Assembly: GCF_009296175.1 (NCBI RefSeq)
Contig: NZ_VOSK01000025.1
Coordinates: 1-50,242, forward strand
Source of the DNA: Microvirga tunisiensis
GTDB lineage: Bacteria > Pseudomonadota > Alphaproteobacteria > Rhizobiales > Beijerinckiaceae
Length of the DNA: 50,242 bases
Direction: 5' to 3'
The notes below the pieces were generated by a model, which had not been told where the DNA came from, searched no databases, and was given only the letters and a program-made list of their open reading frames with translations. Numbering within the stretch: the stretch's first letter is position 1; each line of letters starts with the position of its first letter. A program made the translations under genes and the position numbers. Shown in pieces: positions 44,370-50,242 of the stretch.

Positions 44370-46544
44370 TTACTCGGCAGCCGTCTTCATCACTTCGTCC
44401 GACCACTCCACTTCACTATCGATGAAGAACCGGTCGAGGGCGCTTTCGAGTCGCGGCATCAGAATGCCACGTTCCGTGGACAGGGCCGTATTGAGGCCGG
44501 GCATATCGTCCGCATCCGTCACGAGTTCCGGATTGAAGCCTGCACGCTCGGCCGCCATGGCAGCCAGTTCGCGCCAGGAGGTCTCGCCGATATTGGCCAT
44601 GTGCCAGATGCCTGTGCCGCCGTCGATCAGGAGATCGAGCGAGGTATTCACGAGGTCGGGCACATATGTGGGAGACACAACATCGACACTGGCTTCCACG
44701 CGTTCGCCGCTGCTTAAAGTGTTGAGGATCGACCAGATGAAGTTGTAGCGGTCCCAGGGGCCGAAGAAAGCGCTCGTGCGCAAGACGAGAGCCTTGTCGT
44801 GCGCCTCCAGAACCCTGCGCTCTGCCTCGGCTTTGCTTTCGCCATAGACTGTCGTGGGATTGACCTTGTCGCTCTCCACGTAAGGCCGGTCCAGCGTTCC
44901 ATCGAAGACGAGGTCGGACGAGAAGGTGACGAGAGGAATACCGAGATCGGCACAGGCCTTGGCCAACACCTCCGCTCCCGTGGTGTTCTCCCTGAAGCAA
45001 GCCTGTCTGTCATGCTCGGCTTCCGCCACGCGCACATACCCGGCCGTGTTGATCACGGCCCACGGGCGATAGTAGTCAAGGGCCTTGGCGACGCTCTTGG
45101 GGTTGACGATGTCCATGTCCTGGCGTGAAAGCAGCACGTGGTTGAGCCCGCGGAAGTCGCACAGACGGGAATAGGCGCGGCCAAGGGTTCCCCTGGCACC
45201 CGTGATCAGAAGCTTTCGCGGCTCGTCGGAAAGCCAGCAGGACTTCGACTGCTTCGCCGGCGGCTTGTAGAAACGAATGTCACGCTTCCACCAGCCTGCG
45301 CGATCGAGCACCGGATGATCGAAGGTGCCGGTCTTGGCGAGTGCCTCCGCGGCATGGGCGAGCGCCGTGCGCCGCGGCTCCGGAGCCCGCACGTCGAAGG
45401 GCCCCGGCTCGTAGAAGCCGTTGCGGCGGGTCAGCAGGCTGTTCCAATCGACAGCGCCATACAGAGACCAGACGGTGACGGCCCGGATGTCGGCTCCTTC
45501 GTCACGCAGCGTGTTGACGTCGTTCCACACCTCCATGAGCCAGCGCAGCTGATCGTCACGGGTGCTGCCATGATGCACCTCGGTCACGGCTACCGGCCGC
45601 CTGTAGCGTTCCCACACCTCCCGAAGCCGGGCCGCAGGTCCGAGGTCGGCGGATGGCAGGGGCATGCGAACGGCTTCCGCATCCGCATATCGATGCCGGC
45701 CGTTGCCGCCCCAATGGTGCTCGGGATAGCGCGCCATGCGCTCGTCGAGGTAGCGCTCGCTCGTCAGATAGTGATTGATGCCGATGATGTCCGGTGCGGC
45801 ATCCGCCTCGAGAAAGAGCTCGAGATCGGCCTGCGCGACACCATTGTGGAGGAATGTATCCCACCAGGGATGATCCCGATCGACCATGCCGCACAGGAGA
45901 TCGAAGCTCAAGAAGCGCCGCTGGTTCTCGTGCTCGGCTTGATAGGCGAGCGCGGGCGTCGAGAAGGTCTTGCCCATGTCGTCCGTCTGCACCAGTTGCG
46001 CATCGGGCCGAACCTTGCGGATGGCGCGCATGGACAGGACGGTCGCCTTGCACTCGTTCACGAGGATCTTGAGAAAGGCCTCGTAGCTTGTGCCATGAGG
46101 ATACCAATGGCCGTAGAGGCCCGAGAACCGGGCCGTGGTGAGCGGCTCGTTGACGGGGGTATAGAGATCGAGATGCGGATAACGCTCCGCAACGTTGGCG
46201 GCATGGCGCGCCAATAACTCGGGCCAGGCCGGATCGAGCATATGGGTGTAACGCGGGCCGCTGCCATGATGGCACAGGCCTGCAATGGCACGAATGCCAA
46301 GCGTCTGGAGGTGCTTCAGACGCGGATCGTGCCAGGAGAAGTCCGTGCGGTCCGGGCTTTCGGGAGAGATTCTCTCCCAGAGCACCGGATGACGCAACGT
46401 CCGGATGCCGAGTTCGGCAATGCGGTCGAGATCCTCGATTCGATCATGATGACCGGTTTCTGAGCTTTGATCGCGGTAATCGTCGCCAACTCTCGCGACG
46501 GTACATTCCAGACCGCCCCAAAGCTCCAGTGGTCGTTTCATCAT
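44370..46544 (-). CDS. Fusion protein: GH1-type glycosidase domain plus RmlD-type sugar-nucleotide reductase domain
   Basis: 724 residues joining two enzymes. Residues 1-405 resemble GH1 beta-glycosidases: WERISPESPDRTDFSWHDPRL, acid/base Glu133 in TPVNEPLTTARF, and candidate nucleophile Glu322 in VAVTEVHHG, with GHWYPHG and INHYLTSER between. Residues 443-715 are an extended SDR of the dTDP-4-dehydrorhamnose reductase type: LLITGARGTLGRAYSRL (GxxGxxG), FSSDLVFDG, and Tyr567-Lys571 in VYGESKAEAERR. Both active sites look complete. CGGAG precedes ATG 46544/46541. It is the last gene of the glycosyltransferase-glf-fusion operon and converges on GH2. Probably modifies or trims an NDP-sugar-derived glycan; the reaction is unproven. 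Confidence 0.88.
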   Translation of the reverse strand: MMKRPLELWGGLECTVARVGDDYRDQSSETGHHDRIEDLDRIAELGIRTLRHPVLWERISPESPDRTDFSWHDPRLKHLQTLGIRAIAGLCHHGSGPRYTHMLDPAWPELLARHAANVAERYPHLDLYTPVNEPLTTARFSGLYGHWYPHGTSYEAFLKILVNECKATVLSMRAIRKVRPDAQLVQTDDMGKTFSTPALAYQAEHENQRRFLSFDLLCGMVDRDHPWWDTFLHNGVAQADLELFLEADAAPDIIGINHYLTSERYLDERMARYPEHHWGGNGRHRYADAEAVRMPLPSADLGPAARLREVWERYRRPVAVTEVHHGSTRDDQLRWLMEVWNDVNTLRDEGADIRAVTVWSLYGAVDWNSLLTRRNGFYEPGPFDVRAPEPRRTALAHAAEALAKTGTFDHPVLDRAGWWKRDIRFYKPPAKQSKSCWLSDEPRKLLITGARGTLGRAYSRLCDFRGLNHVLLSRQDMDIVNPKSVAKALDYYRPWAVINTAGYVRVAEAEHDRQACFRENTTGAEVLAKACADLGIPLVTFSSDLVFDGTLDRPYVESDKVNPTTVYGESKAEAERRVLEAHDKALVLRTSAFFGPWDRYNFIWSILNTLSSGERVEASVDVVSPTYVPDLVNTSLDLLIDGGTGIWHMANIGETSWRELAAMAAERAGFNPELVTDADDMPGLNTALSTERGILMPRLESALDRFFIDSEVEWSDEVMKTAAE

Positions 46545-46615
46545 GCAACTCCGAGCTATTATAACAGCTCTTCCACAACTATTCTTAGCGTGGAATGTTC
46601 AATGCTCTTTGTCGG

Positions 46616-47770
46616 TTAGGAAACCAAAGCCGCCGAGGGCGATACGACTTTGACGGCCGATGTATCGGCTCCAACGGGCAGGGATTCGTTGATGCGCCGG
46701 AAGGTGGCAAGCGCCTGACCGACGATCTGGTCCATGTTGTAATAGCGATAGGTGGCCAGACGGCCTACGAACCACACGTCGGGCGTCGCCTGGGCAAGCC
46801 GCTCGTATTTCTTGAACAGTTCCTGGTTCTCCGCCTTCGGGATCGGGTAGTAGGGGTCGCCTTCGGCGGATGGATACTCGTATGTCAGCGCCGTCTTGGT
46901 ATGCTCCTGACCCGTCAGGTGCTTGTATTCCGTGACGCGGGTATAGTCACGGGTCTGCGGATAGTTCACGACGCCCACGGGCTGGTGCCAGGCCTTGTCG
47001 AGGGTGACATGCTCGAAGCGCAGCGAGCGATAGGGCAACTTGCCGAACTGGAAGTTGAAGTATTCGTCGATCGGCCCGCAATAGATGACGCGGCGATGGG
47101 GAACGACGTTCTTCACGTCGTCATATTCGGTCTGCGTCATCACATGGATGTTGGGATGGCCGACCATCTTCTCGAACATCCGCGTGTAGCCGTTCTTCGG
47201 CATGAACTGGAATTCGTCCGTAAAGTAGCGGTCGTCCCGGTTCGTGCGCGTCGGCACGCGTGAGGTCACCGACTTGTCGAGTTCGGAGGGATCAAGCCCC
47301 CATTGCTTGCGCGTATAGCCGCGGAAGAACTTTTCGTAGAGTTCGCGCCCGACGACGGAGACCACCACGTCTTCCGACGTCCTGATCTCGCCGATCTTTT
47401 CCGCCCGCTCGGCGAACCAGTCCTGCAGTTGCTCGGACGTAAGGTTCAGCCCATAGAGCTTGTTGACCGTATCGAGATTGATCGGAATCGGCACGAGCAT
47501 GTCATCCACGTCCGCCAGCACCCGATGCTCATAGAAGCGCCATTCCGTGAAGCGGGACAGATAATCGAAGATCTGCTTCGAATTGGTGTGGAAGATATGG
47601 GGGCCATATTGGTGAATGAGCAGGCCGTCGTCGTCGTATCGGTCATAGGCATTGCCGCCAATATGAGGACGGCGATCGATGAGAAGGACGCGCTCGTTGC
47701 GCTCGGTGGCAAGACGTTCCGCCAGAACGCTGCCCGCAAAGCCGGCGCCGACAATCAACCAATCATACAT
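46616..47770 (-). CDS. glf: UDP-galactopyranose mutase
   Basis: FAD enzyme that interconverts UDP-galactopyranose and UDP-galactofuranose, giving the donor for galactofuranose-containing glycans. 384 aa, the usual length. Marks are YDWLIVGAGFAGSVLAERLA (FAD Rossmann), DRRPHIGGNAYD, HQYGPHIFHTNSKQIFDYL, PIPINLDTVNKLYG, FRGYTRKQWGLDPSELD, FQFMPKNGYTRMFEKMVGH and YCGPIDEYFNF. It begins 6 bp after the glycosyltransferase stop and is followed 71 bp later by the GH1-RmlD fusion, all on the minus strand. Confidence 0.96.
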   Translation of the reverse strand: MYDWLIVGAGFAGSVLAERLATERNERVLLIDRRPHIGGNAYDRYDDDGLLIHQYGPHIFHTNSKQIFDYLSRFTEWRFYEHRVLADVDDMLVPIPINLDTVNKLYGLNLTSEQLQDWFAERAEKIGEIRTSEDVVVSVVGRELYEKFFRGYTRKQWGLDPSELDKSVTSRVPTRTNRDDRYFTDEFQFMPKNGYTRMFEKMVGHPNIHVMTQTEYDDVKNVVPHRRVIYCGPIDEYFNFQFGKLPYRSLRFEHVTLDKAWHQPVGVVNYPQTRDYTRVTEYKHLTGQEHTKTALTYEYPSAEGDPYYPIPKAENQELFKKYERLAQATPDVWFVGRLATYRYYNMDQIVGQALATFRRINESLPVGADTSAVKVVSPSAALVS

Positions 47771-47776
47771 TCCAGA

Positions 47777-48997
47777 TCACTCCGCAGGCGTGGTGGCATA
47801 AACGGGAAGGGACGAGGCGGGACGGTCGGCCGTGCTGCTGTCGCCGGCGGCATCCAGCATGAGCTTGTGCATGGAAGCCCAGGTCTTGTCCCACGATCCG
47901 GCCATGAGATGACGGTCGACCTTGGCGAGCCACGCGTCCTTCGGCCGGGCCAGGATAACCTCGACCTTGGCAACCACGTCCTTCGCGTCCTTCGCGATCT
48001 CGACGAGACCTTTCTCGCCGTAAGGCCGCACCACGTCGGTGATCGGCGTCGAGACGACCGGCACGCCCGCGGCCAGGAATTCAGGCGTCTTAGTCGGGCT
48101 GATGAACTTCGTCGCCTCGTTCAGCGCGAAATTCATGAAGCCGACATCCCAGCCGGACAGGTAATGCGGCAGTTCATTGTAGGATTTTCCGCCGAGCCAA
48201 TGAATGTTGGGCCGCTGCGGCAGAGCCGAAGGGTCGATCTTCACCACAGGGCCGATCATCACGAACTGCCAGTCGGGGCGCAGATCGGCGACGTTGGCCA
48301 GGAGATCGACATCCATGCGTTCGTCGACGACACCGAAGAAACCGAGGCGAATATGCGGGATCTGCGCCTGATCGTCGGGATCCTTGTCGATCGAGCGCGC
48401 CTGGGAGAAGTGATGGAAGTCGATGGAGGACGGGAAGCCGTGGACGCTGCGATGGCGATGGCGCTTGGCCTCATAGAGACTCATGCCGCCCGTGAAAACC
48501 AGATCGCAGCGGGAGAAAAGAGCACTTTCCAGGTCGAGCAGCTCCTGCGATGCGCCGCGGAACAGCGAGAGTTCGTCCATGTTGTCGTAGACACACAGAT
48601 CGCATTCGAGATCGCTGGTAAAGGCCATGGCCATCGGCGTGTAGTACCAGAACACGCGCGGGCCCTTGGCCTCCCGGCCGATCAGCTCCTCGATCAGATC
48701 GTGCTGCTCTGCGAGAATATCCTCATGCGACAGGCCCTCGGGAAGAACCGGCACGGCAATGGTGACACCCTGCGGCCGATCGCTCACATCCATATGAGGC
48801 TTCGCGCCGGCCTTGAACATGGGCTCTTCGATGATCAGTACGTCGTAATGCTTGACGGCCCTACTGAGGAGATGCTGAGGCCGCTGCCAGACGAAATCCC
48901 AGCGAAGGTGGGAGAAACAGACGAGGAGCGGTTTTTCTGAACTGGCTTTGATAGGCGAACGAAGGGCATAGGACTGCGGCATCAAACGCTCATGCAT
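47777..48997 (-). CDS. Glycosyltransferase, GT-B fold (family 4/TuaH-like)
   Basis: 406-residue glycosyltransferase. The N-terminal half begins LLVCFSHLRWDFVWQRPQHLLSR, typical of TuaH-like enzymes, and contains FWYYTPMAMAFTSDLECDLCVYDNMDEL. The C-terminal Rossmann half has RLGFFGVVDERMDVDLLANVADLRPDWQFVMIGP, NIHWLGGKSYNELPHYLSGWDVGFMNF, and the donor-binding end PTKTPEFLAAGVPVVST. GAGGA is 9 bases before ATG 48997. A consensus EcfG promoter lies about 125 bp upstream. Leading an operon with glf, it probably transfers galactofuranose or a related sugar, though this is inferred from context. Confidence 0.88.
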   Translation of the reverse strand: MHERLMPQSYALRSPIKASSEKPLLVCFSHLRWDFVWQRPQHLLSRAVKHYDVLIIEEPMFKAGAKPHMDVSDRPQGVTIAVPVLPEGLSHEDILAEQHDLIEELIGREAKGPRVFWYYTPMAMAFTSDLECDLCVYDNMDELSLFRGASQELLDLESALFSRCDLVFTGGMSLYEAKRHRHRSVHGFPSSIDFHHFSQARSIDKDPDDQAQIPHIRLGFFGVVDERMDVDLLANVADLRPDWQFVMIGPVVKIDPSALPQRPNIHWLGGKSYNELPHYLSGWDVGFMNFALNEATKFISPTKTPEFLAAGVPVVSTPITDVVRPYGEKGLVEIAKDAKDVVAKVEVILARPKDAWLAKVDRHLMAGSWDKTWASMHKLMLDAAGDSSTADRPASSLPVYATTPAE

Positions 48998-49119
48998 AGC
49001 GCCATCCTCAAATACAGGTGTGTTGTCGCGGTCGGACGGAAGAACACGGCCCGGGGTGAATAAAGCGATGTCTTAAGTGAAGCGCACCAACGAAGGGTCG
49101 TGGTCGCAATCGATTACAG

Positions 49120-49144
49120 AACGCAGACGGAGCCGTTTGGTTCC
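49120..49144 (-). promoter_or_regulatory. Consensus EcfG-type promoter of the glycosyltransferase-glf-fusion operon
   Basis: On the minus strand GGAAC (49144-49140), 16 bases, CGTT (49123-49120): a perfect consensus. The expected start is near 49112, giving a leader of about 115 bases. Confidence 0.7.
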
Positions 49145-49190
49145 ATCTGTGTTCATCTTCATGAACGCCTATTCATGGCTATAGCCAGCA

Positions 49191-49502
49191 TCATTTCTTC
49201 TCAAGCATCAGTGTTCCTTGCTTTTGGATGAAGGTCTTCGCCTTCTCTGCAATCACTGCAAGGATCCACGGCAACTGCACTTCGACGCGCACTTGATCTT
49301 GCATCACTTCAAGGTGGCCATTGACGTTCTGTCCCATGGCTCCGACGCGAAAATCCATGCGGTTCCCGTTCCAGGTTTCGTTGATGGACGCGACCTTGTC
49401 CCCGAACTGGGATTTCAGACCTGTCATGCCGCCGTGCAACCGGCGCATGGCTTCGGCCTGGCCGAGGTCGTGGGGGATGGAAATGATCAGTGGCTTGGCC
49501 AT
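49191..49502 (-). CDS. Polyhydroxyalkanoic acid system family protein (PHA_gran_rgn)
   Basis: 103-residue protein of the PHA_gran_rgn type, found with polyhydroxyalkanoate metabolism but without a defined activity. It begins KPLIISIPHDLGQAEAMRRLHGGMTGLKSQFGDKV, then WNGNRMDFRVGAMGQNVNGHLEVMQDQVRVEVQLPWILAVIAEK and a lysine-rich end. The alternating strand pattern and the PHDLG plus W-x-G-N pairs are family marks. The synthase and depolymerase genes are not in this window. Confidence 0.85.
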   Translation of the reverse strand: MAKPLIISIPHDLGQAEAMRRLHGGMTGLKSQFGDKVASINETWNGNRMDFRVGAMGQNVNGHLEVMQDQVRVEVQLPWILAVIAEKAKTFIQKQGTLMLEKK

Positions 49503-49569
49503 TGGAATGCTCCGCTTTTCAACGACAAGCGAAGCGGCGCTGCTCAGGTTCCCTCGTCAGACCATCGGT

Positions 49570-49634
49570 GGGAGCGCAACACCGAGTCCACTTTTCGCCG
49601 ACGGAGACCTCTGGTTCCGCACGATGCGCTACAG
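49570..49634. repeat. Intergenic repeat family D, copy 5 (diverged)
   Basis: GAGTCCACTTTTCGCCGACG..GGTTCCGCACGATGCGCTA, retaining the GTCCACTTTT and GCACGATGCGCTA blocks of family D. Confidence 0.6.
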
Positions 49635-49934
49635 CATTTCCACCCTGATGGCGCGAATCACGATGGTTTCCTGCACGAATCGGCGCTCCAGTTCCGCGCG
49701 GTAGCGCTCCCACCAGGGATGATCGAGTTCTCGGGCCATGACTTCGAACACGACGATGTCGTCGTGGGACGTATGGCCGCCCTCTTTCCAGACGCCATGT
49801 GCCGGTGCGCGGGTGAAGCTCGTAATGCCGCCGAAGCGCTCGGATAATTCCGTGCGAACCCGTCCATAGGCTGCACCGTCGAAACGGCGGCCGGCATTGT
49901 CGGCGAGCGGGAGCAGAATCTGAACCAGATGCAT
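49629..49934 (-). CDS. Conserved hypothetical protein, 101 aa
   Basis: Short soluble protein: MHLVQILLPLADNAGRRF, YGRVRTELSERFGGITSFTRAPAHGVW, HDDIVVFEVMARELDHPWWERYRAELERRF, VIRAIRVEML. The beta-alpha-beta pattern and hydrophobic first strand suggest a ferredoxin-like (antibiotic-monooxygenase or GYD-like) dimeric barrel fold, but that is inference. ATG 49934 has AGGGG at 7 bases; upstream ATGs at 49940 and 49955 are less well placed. The stop overlaps the end of a family D repeat. Confidence 0.7.
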   Translation of the reverse strand: MHLVQILLPLADNAGRRFDGAAYGRVRTELSERFGGITSFTRAPAHGVWKEGGHTSHDDIVVFEVMARELDHPWWERYRAELERRFVQETIVIRAIRVEML

Positions 49935-50004
49935 CGACATCCCCTGAGGCGCCATAAGCTGAGGCAGGAAAATAGTTCAGGGGAGGAAAAAGGCGAGGCC
50001 TCTA

Positions 50005-50049
50005 GAGCATCGGCCCCAAAAGCGGGATGCACTTTTGGGGCCGATGCTC
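50005..50049. repeat. Perfect 17-bp palindrome, repeat family D, copy 6
   Basis: GAGCATCGGCCCCAAAA (50005-50021) pairs base for base with 50033-50049 across an 11-base loop. It directly borders the IS110-type element. Confidence 0.9.
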
Positions 50050-50139
50050 CCTCTACAAGTGTTGGGGGTGGACGGCCCCCTTACGGCATCGCTGTGCCAG
50101 AATGAGGTCGTTGCTGATCTCAAACACAGGAGACCGTCC
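50050..50139 (+). mobile_element. Noncoding left end of an IS110-family element, candidate bridge RNA region
   Basis: Sequence between the palindrome and the transposase start, where IS110-group elements encode their guide (bridge) RNA. Two hairpins are visible: GGGGG/CCCCC (50064-50068 with 50076-50080) and CTGTG-7-GAGGTC-6-GATCTC-3-CACAG (50092-50129). The exact left boundary is not determined. Confidence 0.5.
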
Positions 50140-50175
50140 GTGGACCAGATTATTCGCATCGGGATGGATACGTCA
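50140..50175 (+). pseudogene. IS110-family transposase, first 12 codons, interrupted
   Basis: GTG 50140 begins VDQIIRIGMDTS, the standard start of IS110-family DEDD recombinases (usually continuing Lys and a Phe-Gln-Leu-His stretch). The Asp in GMDTS is the first catalytic acid of the RuvC-like domain. The reading frame stops matching after TCA (50173-50175), where a group II intron-like sequence begins. The remaining exon lies beyond the window, so splicing could restore the protein. Confidence 0.75.
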
Positions 50176-50242
50176 GTGCGCCGGGAGACCGGCAAGGAGT
50201 AGGAGGTGAAAGTCCCCCACGATGAAGGGCAAGCAACCCACA
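50176..50242 (+). mobile_element. 5' end of a bacterial group II intron (truncated by window end)
   Basis: Starts GTGCG at 50176, the invariant group II intron 5' boundary (GUGYG). A short hairpin GCCGG-GAGA-CCGGC (50180-50193) and a GGTGAAAGTCC block follow, the sort of sequence seen at the start of bacterial intron domain I. It is on the same strand as the transposase and lies between codons (phase 0). Only 67 bases are visible; the intron-encoded reverse transcriptase would lie outside. Confidence 0.65.

Noticed and set aside
46558..46563. TATAAT -10 box (minus strand) before the GH1-RmlD gene
   Set aside because: Perfect hexamer but no acceptable -35 at 16-18 bases, and the start would fall about 7 bases before the ATG, inside the ribosome site. 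The gene is better explained as part of the upstream operon.

Overview
The window is a high-GC chromosomal segment of an alphaproteobacterium of the order Hyphomicrobiales (Rhizobiales). A relative of Microvirga/Methylobacterium is my best guess. The basis is the gene content and order (hpt, ftsE-ftsX-DUF218-plsC; hisC-tyrA-chorismate mutase facing metX-metW; xerD beside aroK-aroB-corC; NdvA-type and SbmA/BacA-type exporters), the strong third-position GC bias, promoters that fit the alphaproteobacterial stress sigma factor EcfG (GGAAC-N16-CGTT), and several families of short intergenic palindromic repeats. No rRNA, tRNA or CRISPR array is visible.

Layout. 1-10 kb: the 3' half of clpB, a ribosome hibernation factor, a DegP/HtrA protease divergent from a DUF4142 protein, an orphan Tat-exported TRAP binding protein, small stress-type proteins, an EamA permease, a YihY membrane protein and poorly conserved small genes. 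10-15 kb: periplasmic CpdB nucleotidase, MetC-like lyase, TspO. 15-20 kb: hpt, ftsEX, DUF218, an acyltransferase, and a small gene probably transcribed without a leader. 20-28 kb: ChaC, DUF2125, then the aromatic/histidinol block (chorismate mutase-hisC-tyrA, minus strand) and metXW (plus strand). 28-33 kb: xerD with a 49-codon membrane protein, then aroK-aroB-corC coupled by ATGA overlaps. 32.7-41 kb: alpha/beta hydrolase, NdvA-like and SbmA-like ABC exporters, a CAP lipoprotein coupled to a DUF3772 MscS channel, and a small membrane protein under a perfect EcfG-type promoter. 41.5-49 kb: a glycan cluster with a GH2 glycosidase converging on an operon of glycosyltransferase, UDP-galactopyranose mutase and a rare GH1-RmlD fusion. 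That operon also has a perfect EcfG-type promoter. 49-50 kb: a PHA-granule-type protein, a small conserved protein, a perfect 17-bp palindrome, and an IS110-family element whose transposase reading frame is split after 12 codons by what looks like the 5' end of a group II intron.

How it fits together. Much of the window is housekeeping: division, shikimate and aromatic pathway, methionine, chromosome dimer resolution. It is interleaved with envelope and stress functions: HtrA, ClpB, HPF, MscS, NdvA, DUF4142 and the EcfG-linked glycan operon. The two most unusual items are the stress-promoter-driven Glf/glycosyltransferase/GH1-RmlD/GH2 cluster, which may make or remodel a galactofuranose-containing glycan, and the nested IS110/group II intron at the right edge. 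Intergenic space is dominated by four repeat families (called A, B, C and D here) and one 183-bp MITE-like element whose end supplies the tyrA stop codon.
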